In this document: positions 26,523-34,215 of the stretch, piece by piece
How the letters are laid out: every line of letters starts with the position of its first letter
How positions within the stretch are numbered: the stretch's first letter is position 1
Assembly: GCA_964586075.1 (NCBI GenBank)
Contig: CAZPGZ010000003.1
Coordinates: 62,001-126,000 of the forward strand
Direction: 5' to 3'
From: JBAZLV01 sp964586075
GTDB lineage: Bacteria > Nitrospirota > UBA9217
DNA: 64,000 nt
Position numbers and translations under genes: made by a program
Notes under the pieces: generated by a model
What the model saw: only the letters and a program-made list of their open reading frames with translations
What the model was told of the DNA's origin: nothing
The model's database searches: none

Positions 26523-27002
26523 CTACTTGACCTTTTTCTGGATCTCCTGCACAGTGGGATTGCTCAGCAGTTTCATGAATTCCGGATTTGCCGTAAGAGC
26601 GGCAATATCGCCCGACTGCACTGCCTTCATGGTGGCCGGATCTTCCATAAGTTTTTTGAACTCCGGATCATTCTGCAGCGGTTGGATCAAATTCATGATT
26701 TCTTTATCATTCATCATTTTTGTCTGGAGCGATTGGATCTCCCCGGTCGCGCTGTTGTTTTTTGACAACGAGAGATTTTCCTCACGCGAGGTTTTGTTTT
26801 GAATAGCTTGTATTCTCGATTCTTCAATGGTAATGGTGCCGAGAATGTCGGATTTGATCGTGTAAATACCTTTATTTAGAGATATGACTTCTCCGGAGAT
26901 GACGCTGCCGTCCCGCAACACGATGTCCTTTATTTCACCTGCAAACGCGGGTCCGCATACCAAAGTCAGCATCAATCCCAAACAAACCAGACATTGTCTC
27001 AT
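26523..27002 (-). CDS. Exported protein with STI1-like C-terminal repeats, function unknown
   Basis: The ATG at 27002 is selected because a GAGAGGA Shine-Dalgarno lies upstream and it gives a clear signal peptide ending 'GPAFA'. The open frame upstream has no conserved look. The mature N-terminal part ('KDIVLRDGSVISGEVISL') is a small beta domain with an SH3-like pattern. The C-terminus has alternating 'NDPEFKKLMEDPATMKAVQSG' and 'NPEFMKLLSNPTVQEI' helices resembling the DP/STI1 fold of co-chaperones; positions are about 105-158. Export plus an STI1-like fold suggests periplasmic protein binding, which is inference. Confidence 0.7.
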   Translation of the reverse strand: MRQCLVCLGLMLTLVCGPAFAGEIKDIVLRDGSVISGEVISLNKGIYTIKSDILGTITIEESRIQAIQNKTSREENLSLSKNNSATGEIQSLQTKMMNDKEIMNLIQPLQNDPEFKKLMEDPATMKAVQSGDIAALTANPEFMKLLSNPTVQEIQKKVK

Positions 27003-27274
27003 AAACGGATTTCCTCTCTTCTGATTAAGATGGAGCGCGGCTCCGTAGAAGATATGATAATTTGGCCGTTCTGTCAAGGAACCTTTCTTACATGTGTTGC
27101 CTCGTTTTGCCTCTGGATTTAAAATATTCAGAGTGAAATATTTGTTAATATCACAGCGCATATGATATGTTCCTATATGAATTTTTTTACTGAAACTACT
27201 GTAGTTGCAGGTTTTGACACTTTTTAAGGTTTCAGCCAGAATCAAGTTGATCGATAAATAAATTCACAATCGAT

Positions 27275-27298
27275 TATAATGCAACAAAATGCATTATA
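27275..27298. repeat. 9-bp palindrome in an AT-rich gap
   Basis: TATAATGCA (27275-27283) pairs perfectly with 27290-27298 across six bases. It lies in the 419-base gap between two divergently placed genes, and I see no gene in that gap. It could be an operator for either gene or a small hairpin. Confidence 0.4.
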
Positions 27299-27421
27299 TC
27301 GTCGCTCATGTAACTTTTATTTTCTTGCCATAAAAGAGTGATTTGATATACTCCTACCTGATTATTCTACAAATAACACATTACATAATGAATAGTGTCG
27401 TATCCAAGGAGTTTGCTTGTC

Positions 27422-28279
27422 ATGAAGAAATGTCTCTGCAAGACGCTTTGTTTTCTGTTTCTGGGTACGATGCTTTTTATTTGGTCTTGTGGCGGCGGTG
27501 GGAATACAGGCAGCACCACAGCTAGCGATTCAGGCTACTCAATTCCCAACATTCCTGTAGATCCGTCCACCTATATATTTCGCGTTTCCACCGTCAGTGA
27601 GGAAACTGAGTATGTGTGGGGCCTTTTGCTTAAATATCAATGGTATCAAAATAACGGTTATACTATTTCTCTTCCAAACAGCGCCATTGTCACAAATTTA
27701 ATTAATGAATCGTTAAATAACCTCCCGTTTACTAATAGTGATTATTCAGAATTACAAGCAGCCATGCTGACTATCTATAATAGTACTGATTACCAACTGG
27801 GTGTAGATAAACTCAATGAGAGCAAATCAAAAATATTGGCATGCTTCCCTGCGTTTCTGGATTATCAGGCCAAATGGGTGATTCATGGTTGGAATTTTAA
27901 AATATTCAGTAATTATACTGTTCGCCTTACTCTCTATGGTCCCGGCGGCTCCTACGAGTCAAATACAGGAACAATCATTATGCTGACTTACACAAATGGC
28001 ACTTTTGGACGGGGAGCGGATCCGACTCCTACTGTAGTGCATGAAACAGCACACATTGCGATCGAGGATGAAGTAATCGCCAAATATGGTGTGACACAGC
28101 AGGTAAAGGAAAGAATAGTAGACAAATTTTGCTATTTTCATTTTCTTAAGGTCTTAACAAACTATCGGATGCAATCGACAGGAGATATTTCGATTGATCC
28201 GTACGTTAACCAGAGTGATTCTTGGGAACGACTGCCTTTTTATGTTAATCGTTATGCATCTGGATTACCAGCAAACTGA
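27422..28279 (+). CDS. Lipoprotein with a zincin HExxH motif
   Basis: The ATG at 27422 has AAGGAG upstream and gives a signal peptide with lipobox-like WSC followed by Gly-rich residues. The 285-residue protein has 'TVVHETAHIAIEDEVI' near residue 210, an HExxH zinc-protease signature. A possible third ligand downstream is not certain. It could be a surface metallopeptidase or a degenerate relative. Codon use looks more AT-rich than that of the housekeeping genes. It is the first gene of the accessory stretch. Confidence 0.72.
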   Translation: MKKCLCKTLCFLFLGTMLFIWSCGGGGNTGSTTASDSGYSIPNIPVDPSTYIFRVSTVSEETEYVWGLLLKYQWYQNNGYTISLPNSAIVTNLINESLNNLPFTNSDYSELQAAMLTIYNSTDYQLGVDKLNESKSKILACFPAFLDYQAKWVIHGWNFKIFSNYTVRLTLYGPGGSYESNTGTIIMLTYTNGTFGRGADPTPTVVHETAHIAIEDEVIAKYGVTQQVKERIVDKFCYFHFLKVLTNYRMQSTGDISIDPYVNQSDSWERLPFYVNRYASGLPAN

Positions 28280-28534
28280 TTTATGGCATCGATTGTATTG
28301 TAAGTAGGTCAAAGCTCATTGTATTGAAGGCATATTATCTTCTTCCTGCACTTCTTATTTTAATCAGCTACACCGGATTCCATGTTTCATCCTGTAACTG
28401 AAAACACTTCCTAAAAACTGTCTCAACTTCGTTGACAGAGAACAATAGAAAGCCTATATTTGTTAAGTAATCTTGCGATAAATTGATCAGAAGTCGATAC
28501 CGCCTAACTATGCACACGTTTTGCAGTGTCGAAT
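28280..28534. other. Gene-poor AT-rich spacer
   Basis: No convincing gene is seen. A GCCTAAC at 28502-28508 and a GTTAACA at 28554-28560 span exactly 59 bases and could be a very degenerate attC-like site, but the inner arms pair poorly. Confidence 0.35.
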
Positions 28535-28570
28535 AGACCCCGTAGATATGCGCGTTAACATACGGGGTCT
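28535..28570. repeat. 10-bp perfect stem-loop
   Basis: AGACCCCGTA (28535-28544) pairs with 28561-28570 around a 16-base loop. No T-run follows. It sits directly before another strong hairpin and an attC-like site. Confidence 0.55.
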
Positions 28571-28579
28571 GCTCAATGA

Positions 28580-28614
28580 CTGGTTCTCCCGGCGCTTCGC
28601 GCCGTGAGAACCAG
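28580..28614. repeat. Strong 15-bp stem-loop
   Basis: CTGGTTCTC (28580-28588) pairs with 28606-28614 and CGGCGC (28590-28595) with 28599-28604, separated by one mismatch and closed by a TTC loop. The right arm overlaps the left end of the attC-like site that follows. Confidence 0.65.
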
Positions 28615-28672
28615 GAGTTCAAGCACGACGCCCCCTTCGGGGGCAGCGGCTTAACTGCCGCATTGGTTGCGA
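28605..28672 (+). other. attC-like recombination site (candidate 1)
   Basis: The site contains TTCAAGCACGACGC, a GC-rich inner stem (CGCCCCC/GGGGGC) and CGGCTTAACTGCC. This order closely resembles the attC of aadA gene cassettes as I remember it. The left end ...AACC (28609-28612) can pair with GGTT (28665-28668), and GGAGTTcAAGC pairs with GCTTAACTGCC, leaving one extrahelical base. The R' box reads GTTGCGA, not a clean GTTRRRY. The orientation is the same as for the sites downstream. Confidence 0.5.
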
Positions 28673-28844
28673 TGCGAAGTTGCATAATCGAAGAAACAAC
28701 GTCCAATGATCTCTTTAATTGGACATCAAAATCAGTGGCAAAAATCATGGCAGATGCTCCTGCAATTAAGGCTGCTGCCTGATTATTGCATCCTTTTTTC
28801 TGGGGTGCTGTAATTAGCCGTTAGTTGTGCCCTAAGAGTAACAG

Positions 28845-29729
28845 ATGAACATGATAGACCAGATAGGCTGGAATAGAAACCGCCGTATTCGCTTTCATGG
28901 AGACCACGGTCCCTTGGTGATCACACTGCACGGGGGGCCGGGTGCGACGGGTAGCGCAGTGCGATTGGCCCAGGGGCTATCCTACGATTGCCGGGTGATC
29001 GAGCCATGGCAACGCCCAAGCGGCGAAATACCGCTGACCGTCGCGATTCATATACAGGATCTACGCAACCTAATCCTTTCGCGCTGCAATGGAGAGAAAC
29101 CCGCCCTTGTCGGTTCGTCGTGGGGTGCCATGCTTGCCTTGGCCTACGCAGCAGAACACTCGGAAACGATCAACGGCATAGCCCTTGTTGGCTGCGGGAC
29201 ATTCGACAAGGCATCCCGTAAGGTCATCGTCCAGAAACGAAGGTTGAAGATCGCCGACTACATATCCAAGCACCCCGAGCATAAGGCTGACCTGCAACTG
29301 GAGATAGGTGCGCAGATGATGAAATGGCACTGGATGACCGACGCCTATGAGCCGTTGCCCATTGACGATGCCGCCCTGGCACCCGAGCCGTTCGACATAC
29401 AAGGCCATACAGAGACTTGGCAAGACATGCTGCGATCCCAACAAACGGGCGTCTACCCACAGTCATTCACTTCCGTGAAGGTTCCGACAATCATGCTACA
29501 TGGCGCCGACGATCCCCATCCGGGATCTATGATCCGGGATACCCTGAAGCGGTACATACCTCACTTGCAGTACCACGAATTTCTGCGATGCGGGCATGAT
29601 CCCGAGATCGAGAAATACGCAAAGGACGAGTTCTTCGCTGTCCTGAGCAATTGGTTGAGGCGAGTCTCAACAACCGACGAGGCACAACAACGGCATTCAA
29701 ACGGACGCCAAAAAGCCGGCGCCGCTTAA
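28845..29729 (+). CDS. Alpha/beta-fold hydrolase
   Basis: The 294-residue protein has the oxyanion segment 'LHGGPGATG', the nucleophile elbow GSSWGA (Ser near 91) and a terminal 'CGHDPEIEKY' histidine, with 'HGADDPHPG' carrying the acidic residue. This is the proline-iminopeptidase/lactone-hydrolase type of fold; the substrate is unknown. The start lies 18 bases after a GTTAGTT box (28820-28826), as seen at cassette borders. The last 47 bases of the gene lie inside an attC-like site. Higher GC and different codon use from the neighbouring lipoproteins suggest separate origin. Confidence 0.85.
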   Translation: MNMIDQIGWNRNRRIRFHGDHGPLVITLHGGPGATGSAVRLAQGLSYDCRVIEPWQRPSGEIPLTVAIHIQDLRNLILSRCNGEKPALVGSSWGAMLALAYAAEHSETINGIALVGCGTFDKASRKVIVQKRRLKIADYISKHPEHKADLQLEIGAQMMKWHWMTDAYEPLPIDDAALAPEPFDIQGHTETWQDMLRSQQTGVYPQSFTSVKVPTIMLHGADDPHPGSMIRDTLKRYIPHLQYHEFLRCGHDPEIEKYAKDEFFAVLSNWLRRVSTTDEAQQRHSNGRQKAGAA

Positions 29730-29742
29730 TTTTTAGTTATTA
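29683..29742 (+). other. attC-like recombination site (candidate 2)
   Basis: Palindromic site of 60 bases that overlaps the stop of the hydrolase gene. The inner arms ATTCAAACGG (29695-29704) and CCGCTTAAT (29722-29730) pair with one extrahelical base, around GGACGCC/GGCGCC. The ends are CACAAC (29683-29688) and GTTATTA (29736-29742). The layout and extrahelical base match attC rules, although the R' box is imperfect. Confidence 0.5.
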
Positions 29743-29759
29743 TTTTTGGAGATTTTCGC

Positions 29760-30500
29760 ATGGTCCGTGTCATAGCAACTATTGGTCTTTACGGAATCCT
29801 TTTACTCTCTCAAGGGGCCTTAATTGGTTGCTCAGGTATCGCACACGAATCTCGATTTGCCCCTCGATTAGATGATTATAAAACATCCGGGTATGCAGCT
29901 GAATCGACGGGGATAGAAGCTGACGCTATATTTCTTTCCGACTCAGTAAAAGAAGATGTAGATTACCCTGCCGAAAGAGTACCACAAGTACTGCTGTCTG
30001 GAGACAAGCCTGAACTTGTATTAACCTCTTCAGAATATCAAATAGCAATTAAGGCGTCTTTTAAAAGTGAGCGCCTATTAACCATTGGACCATGCATAAT
30101 TATTCCTCTTCCAGTGATTCCAGTCGCAATATTCAAAAACGACATGAACAGAAATCTTCAGCTGTATGGTAGTGTCACGTCTTTAAAAGGGCAGAAGTTC
30201 GTCCTCAGTAAGATTAGTGCGACGGTTGATACCAATAAATTTGACAACTTGAAATTTATTACAAGAAAAACAACATATGATTCGGTGGAACAATTTCCAA
30301 GTACAGAAGATCGAGATCAAAAGAGGCAGTTGAAACAGCAGAAAACAGTATTCAGAGTTGTTGCCCCTGTATCTGTTCAGGATGTCGACAGCTTTGATGT
30401 GAATATCGATATAACGGAGGATAACGGAAGGCAAGTATCACTACCTCAGATTCATTTTTACCCTTCAAGTGGTATTGTGTGGACTGTATGCGTCATGTAA
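29760..30500 (+). CDS. Lipoprotein of unknown function
   Basis: The 246-residue protein has a type II signal with lipobox LIGC. A GGAG Shine-Dalgarno precedes the ATG. The mature part is mainly beta-rich and contains a hydrophobic 'IIIPLPVIPVAIF' segment in the middle, which could be membrane- or lipid-facing. No known domain is recognised. It sits alone between two attC-like sites, in the place of a cassette gene. Codon use is AT-rich. Confidence 0.72.
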   Translation: MVRVIATIGLYGILLLSQGALIGCSGIAHESRFAPRLDDYKTSGYAAESTGIEADAIFLSDSVKEDVDYPAERVPQVLLSGDKPELVLTSSEYQIAIKASFKSERLLTIGPCIIIPLPVIPVAIFKNDMNRNLQLYGSVTSLKGQKFVLSKISATVDTNKFDNLKFITRKTTYDSVEQFPSTEDRDQKRQLKQQKTVFRVVAPVSVQDVDSFDVNIDITEDNGRQVSLPQIHFYPSSGIVWTVCVM

Positions 30501-30520
30501 GACGGCTTGTCTACATGAAT

Positions 30521-30579
30521 TACTAACCTGGCACTCGACCGCGACGCGCCAAAGTCGGCACGTCAGCGCTGCGTTCATG
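30521..30579 (+). other. attC-like recombination site (candidate 3)
   Basis: A 59-base stretch starts with ACTAAC (30522-30527) and ends with GTTCATG (30573-30579). The inner arms GGCACTCGAC and GTCAGCGCTGC are roughly complementary with mismatches, around GACGCGCC/GGCAC. Length, order and position right after the lipoprotein gene fit an attC site; the R' box has C where a purine is expected. Confidence 0.42.
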
Positions 30580-30635
30580 TGTAAGCTACAATTAGAATGC
30601 CGCAGTATAGTTGACGATTTGCTAATGCTAGACTA

Positions 30636-30838
30636 GTAGGTGTATAGTGCGCAGTGGTAACCATCATGTAGAATCTTATTTATTGTGTATATCTAATAAA
30701 CGTATGCGACTGAAAAAATCTATGCTGCGGCCTATTTACTCCCGTTCTCTTGACACGCGCCATCTTCCTGAGAATATGCAATATACGTCCGGGTTTTTTG
30801 CTGCTCAAAATCTCTCTTAAATTGTGCTTCGTTTCCCA
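30636..30838. repeat. Direct repeat copy 1 (about 180-200 bp)
   Basis: Imperfect copy of 31791-31970. Shared blocks include gcagtggtaaccat, gcctatttactcccgttct and aattgtgcttcgtttcc, in the same order and on the same strand. Copy 1 ends next to a MITE-like inverted-repeat element. Confidence 0.8.
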
Positions 30839-30845
30839 TGAGTCG

Positions 30846-30965
30846 GTAGGTCGGGTAGAGCAGAGCGAAACCCGACAGTTTTGATTATGGTATCGGCGCT
30901 CAGAATACGAGAACAAACAAGAGATAAAAAAGACGTTGGATTTCACTTCGTTCTACCCAACCTAC
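30846..30965. mobile_element. MITE/REP-like element with 31-bp terminal inverted repeats
   Basis: The left end (30846-30876) starts GTAGGTCGGGTAGAGCAG and the right end (30935-30965), read on the other strand, starts GTAGGTTGGGTAGAACG; 24 of 31 positions match. The motif resembles a widespread 'GTAGGTTGGGTAGAGCGAAG' repeat that I know from many proteobacterial intergenic regions. No gene lies inside, so it would be non-autonomous. Confidence 0.65.
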
Positions 30966-31059
30966 GAGCTACTAGGAAAGAATTGTCTAACGACAATTTG
31001 ACGGACTGAAAAAACACATATGACAAAGAGACATTCAGTTGAAAAGAAAGGAGAGTATT

Positions 31060-31653
31060 GTGAGAAAGCCGCACGTGAGACACGTAGGAAATACAAGCGA
31101 CACGAAACGAGCTTCAGTTATAAAACCGACAGCAGAATTCTTCTTAATTATTCTAGCTATGTTGTTATTGAGTGGTTGTGCTGATACACATCTTCTTATT
31201 CGTAACAATCCTACGGGTACCACAATTAAACTGACTCCAAAAGACTCCTTCTATATTGCTGTGAGTAAAGACGTGGTGTATGGGGAAGATAAAAATGAAG
31301 GATCGGGCCTCACTCTGTCACAAATACTCCAATCTTCAATTTTAAAAAGAGCAAGACGTGTGGAGATCGGAGCCGAACACAAATCTTTTGATGATGCACT
31401 ACTGTATGCTCGTAGCAAGTCCTTCAACTATCTCATATATCCTACAATTCTTCATTGGGAAGACCATGCTACCGAATGGAATGGTGTGGCAGACAAGGTT
31501 GAGGTTAAAGTGGAGGTTGTTGAATCAACAACTGATCGTATTATAGATACTGCAATAATAAGAGGGAGAAGTGGAATCGCAACTTTTGGGGGAGATAAGC
31601 CTCAAGACCTGTTGTTGATACCTGCGGAGGAGTTTATCTCTAGTTTGTTTTAG
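31060..31653 (+). CDS. DUF4823-type lipoprotein
   Basis: The GTG at 31060 is preferred because AAGGAG (31048-31053) lies six bases upstream; a TTG seven codons earlier is less likely. The signal has a lipobox LLSGC. The C-terminal part, 'YLIYPTILHWEDHATEW', 'DKVEVKVEVVE' and 'GRSGIATFGGDKPQDLL', matches the DUF4823 family of small outer-membrane lipoproteins of unknown function. The start-proximal part carries unusual basic residues before the hydrophobic core. It lies between direct repeats and upstream of an attC-like site. Confidence 0.78.
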   Translation: MRKPHVRHVGNTSDTKRASVIKPTAEFFLIILAMLLLSGCADTHLLIRNNPTGTTIKLTPKDSFYIAVSKDVVYGEDKNEGSGLTLSQILQSSILKRARRVEIGAEHKSFDDALLYARSKSFNYLIYPTILHWEDHATEWNGVADKVEVKVEVVESTTDRIIDTAIIRGRSGIATFGGDKPQDLLLIPAEEFISSLF

Positions 31654-31678
31654 CAGTAGCAGTGAAAAACGACGATAA

Positions 31679-31738
31679 TTCTAACCATTCGGATCGGAAG
31701 AGTCGCAAAAAACGCGCCCCTCAGCCGAGCCGTTCACA
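31679..31738 (+). other. attC-like recombination site (candidate 4)
   Basis: A 60-base site starts with TTCTAAC (31679-31685) and ends with GTTCACA (31732-31738). Inside, TCGG pairs with CCGA, GAG with CTC and CGC with GCG around an A-rich loop. It begins 26 bases after the DUF4823 stop. The R' box again shows GTTC, as at candidate 3, which suggests one sub-family of sites. Confidence 0.47.
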
Positions 31739-31790
31739 ATTGTCAACCAGACTTCTGCATGGTTGTTGACCAATCGTCAATCCCACATAA

Positions 31791-31970
31791 GTAGGTGTAG
31801 TGTGCAGTGGTAACCATTATGAGTAATCTCATTTTCTTAGTGCCTAATAGAATGGCTGCAGCCTATTTACTCCCGTTCTTTTGGCACGCACCATCGTCCG
31901 GAGCATATACAAGTACCCGCCCGAGATTTCCGCTGTTCAAAATGTCTCGCAAATTGTGCTTCGTTTCCTA
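31791..31970. repeat. Direct repeat copy 2 (about 180 bp)
   Basis: Imperfect copy of 30636-30838, with the same ordered blocks. It lies just beyond the attC-like site and just before the promoter region of the triheme cytochrome gene. No open reading frame of note lies within it. Confidence 0.8.
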
Positions 31971-31988
31971 TAATTTCTTTGGTATAAT
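31960..31988 (+). promoter_or_regulatory. Promoter candidate for the triheme cytochrome
   Basis: A perfect -10 TATAAT (31983-31988) has a weak -35 TTCGTT (31960-31965) 17 bases upstream. It lies 50 bases before the cytochrome start. Confidence 0.4.
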
Positions 31989-32037
31989 AGCACCGCTTTT
32001 ATCAGGATGGCTCATAATTTGAGGAGGAGGGGAAGGC

Positions 32038-32352
32038 ATGAGAACACTGCTGGGACTTGGATTGATTATTGCGCTGTCTATGCCGTCGCTTGCATGGTGT
32101 AAAGTCGGAGGAGATGATGTCACGTATCGCCCGCCGGGAGCAGACACGGTTGTATTCAGCCATGACTTTCACACGAGAAAAGGCATGAAGTGCAACGACT
32201 GCCACTACAAATTATTTTCAATTACGGGTGGACGAGCGAAAAAAGCAACGATGCAGGAAATGGAAAAAGGGCAGTCCTGCGGAGCATGCCATTCCGGCCA
32301 GAAAGCGTTTAGCGTAAAAGACAAGGTGAACTGTAAAAAATGTCACAAGTAA
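32038..32352 (+). CDS. Triheme c7-type cytochrome
   Basis: The 104-residue protein has a signal peptide and three CxxCH haem motifs (CNDCH, CGACH, CKKCH) with extra His residues ('FSHDFH') as distal ligands. This is the pattern of the c3/c7 family of periplasmic electron carriers such as PpcA. A very strong GAGGAGG Shine-Dalgarno precedes the ATG. It is a likely partner for the decaheme/porin cluster at 57-60 kb, but the link is inferred. Confidence 0.9.
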   Translation: MRTLLGLGLIIALSMPSLAWCKVGGDDVTYRPPGADTVVFSHDFHTRKGMKCNDCHYKLFSITGGRAKKATMQEMEKGQSCGACHSGQKAFSVKDKVNCKKCHK

Positions 32353-32364
32353 AATAGCTGCTAT

Positions 32365-32389
32365 CCGGGCGGGGGAGCGCCCTGCCCGG
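32365..32389. terminator. GC-rich hairpin after the cytochrome gene
   Basis: CCGGGC (32365-32370) pairs with GCCCGG (32384-32389), and the inner GGG/CCC extends the stem. There is no U-run, so termination is only likely, not clear. Confidence 0.4.
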
Positions 32390-32486
32390 AGCATTTCCTG
32401 AATTCCTGCCTTTTTCTCCATCGATCATAATTGAAAAATAAGAAGCTTGATTTCTGCATCAGACATGAAGAATGCTGGCCGGTTTG

Positions 32487-33737
32487 TCAACGAGAGGTTT
32501 TCTTAGTATGAAAACGGCCTCGTTTTGAGGCGGACCGGGAAGGATGTTGCCGTGCTTCTGGACGATGCTTTTCTTCAGGCGAACGCCTGATTTCCTGCGG
32601 ATACATGGTTTCATCAGCCCACTCTACCGGAATTTTCTGCCCGATATATTTTTCGATTTCTTCAAGTGAGTAGACATACTCTTCATCCGCCAGACTCACC
32701 GCCTTGCCGCTCGCGCCGGCCCGTCCGGTCCGGCCAATCCGGTGCACGTAATCTTCGGCGTCCTGCGGAAGATCATAATTGATTACATGCGTCACCCCCT
32801 CCACATGGATGCCGCGGCTTGCAACATCCGTTGCAACGAGGATCGGGAGTTTTCCTTCCTTAAAGTCTGCGAGTATGCGCAGCCGCTTTTTTTGTTCTAT
32901 GGTGCCGGTAATGGCTTGCGCTTTCCATGAATTGCGTTTCAGGCGTTCTACGACCATATCGGCTGCACGGCGGGTATTCACGAAAATCAGCGTGCGCGAC
33001 GGATTCTCCTTCCGGAGGATGCCGAGCAGTAGGGAAATTTTTTCATGTTTGCCGACGTGGTACAGGACCTGTACTACCTGTTCAACGGTGACTTTTTCCG
33101 GGGTGATCGATATTTTTTCCGGAAGATTCATATGCTCGTACGCAAGCTCCATAACACGATAGGAGAGGGTGGCAGAGAAAAGCATGGACTGGCGTTTCGT
33201 GTATGGCGGAAGTTTTTTGATTAAATACCGCAAATCATCGATGAAGCCCATGTCGAACATGCGGTCCGCTTCGTCGATGATGAGATACCGGGTTTTTTTC
33301 AAACTGTATATGCGCTGTTTGTAGTAATCGATGAGTCGGCCCGGAGTGCCGATGAGGATATCTATCCCTTTTTGCAGGGCGTCCATTTGCTTCCGGTAAT
33401 CGATTCCTCCATATACCGCAAGACAGCGGAAGCCGGTAAATTTCCCTAACCGTTCTGCCTCATGATATATCTGGTCAGCGAGTTCCCGTGTTGGAGCAAT
33501 AATGAGCGCCTGAGGAGAGGACGAAGGGTCGATAGCCGGATTCTTTACCATGCGGGTAAACAGAGAGATGAGAAAAGCGGCGGTTTTTCCTGTTCCCGTT
33601 TGCGCCTGCGCGGCAACGTCTTCACCCCGTATAGCTCTCGGGATTACTGCTTCCTGCACAGGAGTACATACCGTAAAGCCCGCGTGTTCAATGCCTTGTT
33701 TCACAGCATAAGGGACATCAAGTTCCGCAAAATTCAT
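32487..33737 (-). CDS. rhlE: DEAD-box RNA helicase, RhlE-like
   Basis: 416 residues with all helicase motifs: AQTGTGKT, PTRELADQ, GTPGRL, DEAD, SAT, and 'HRIGRTGRAG'. A basic, low-complexity C-terminal tail of about 40 residues follows, as in RhlE or SrmB-like proteins. It likely remodels rRNA or mRNA in the cytoplasm. CGGAG precedes the ATG. A 21-bp motif shared with the HEPN/MNT promoter lies 21-41 bases upstream of its start. Confidence 0.93.
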   Translation of the reverse strand: MNFAELDVPYAVKQGIEHAGFTVCTPVQEAVIPRAIRGEDVAAQAQTGTGKTAAFLISLFTRMVKNPAIDPSSSPQALIIAPTRELADQIYHEAERLGKFTGFRCLAVYGGIDYRKQMDALQKGIDILIGTPGRLIDYYKQRIYSLKKTRYLIIDEADRMFDMGFIDDLRYLIKKLPPYTKRQSMLFSATLSYRVMELAYEHMNLPEKISITPEKVTVEQVVQVLYHVGKHEKISLLLGILRKENPSRTLIFVNTRRAADMVVERLKRNSWKAQAITGTIEQKKRLRILADFKEGKLPILVATDVASRGIHVEGVTHVINYDLPQDAEDYVHRIGRTGRAGASGKAVSLADEEYVYSLEEIEKYIGQKIPVEWADETMYPQEIRRSPEEKHRPEARQHPSRSASKRGRFHTKKTSR

Positions 33738-33757
33738 ACTGCTCCGATTACCGCTGA

Positions 33758-33778
33758 AGACAATTTGTCAACAAAATA
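33758..33778 (-). repeat. 21-bp motif copy A (reverse orientation)
   Basis: Read on the minus strand this is TATTTTGTTGACAAATTGTC followed by T. It matches the copy at 34161-34181 in 20 of 21 positions, and the two copies are inverted relative to each other. It lies in the leader of the helicase gene. Confidence 0.75.
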
Positions 33779-34160
33779 TTTCCAGCAGTATACCATAGCT
33801 CACGAAGAGAGCAAAACAAAAATTACGCAGGTCCTTATCATATGTTTTCGTGAATACGGAGCGGATTGACTTATCGGCACCAGCGCCTTTGTCATGACGC
33901 CATGGAAAAACGCAGAAGAGTCGTTCCAGATTTTATTTTTCTCGCAGAATGCAACTATATTCGTAAATAAATTATTCAAGAAAGCATCATTTTTGGCGAG
34001 GTTTTTTGCATTTTCCCGGGCAATGTAAATATTTTTTCTTCCAACGCGCTGCCGTGCTTGATGTTTTTTTTGCGGAGCATTAACAATCGGCATAAACAAA
34101 AAAATACTTATAACCAGAAAAAACTTTATTTTGCTTGGCTTTTTTTTACTGTATGTTGAT
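33779..34160. other. AT-rich intergenic region without a gene
   Basis: Between the two inverted 21-bp motifs I see only short AT-rich sequence and no convincing open reading frame or RNA. It may be a regulatory hub for the two divergent units. Confidence 0.5.
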
Positions 34161-34181
34161 TATTTTGTTGATAAATTGTCT
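34161..34181 (+). repeat. 21-bp motif copy B
   Basis: TATTTTGTTGATAAATTGTC followed by T. It is an inverted, near-identical copy of 33758-33778. A shorter 11-base form, TTGTTGACAAA, recurs at about 34213-34223 inside the promoter of the next gene. Confidence 0.75.
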
Positions 34182-34215
34182 AACATGCTGAAATATAATT
34201 TTTAAATTTTTCTTG

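Noticed and set aside
28502..28560. A fifth attC-like site with GCCTAAC ... GTTAACA ends, exactly 59 bases
   Set aside because: The inner arms pair poorly and the R' box has two mismatches; kept only as a remark, not as a called site.
28576..28782. A 68-codon open frame through the hairpins and attC-like site 1
   Set aside because: It mainly translates palindromic DNA and has no Shine-Dalgarno or recognisable product.
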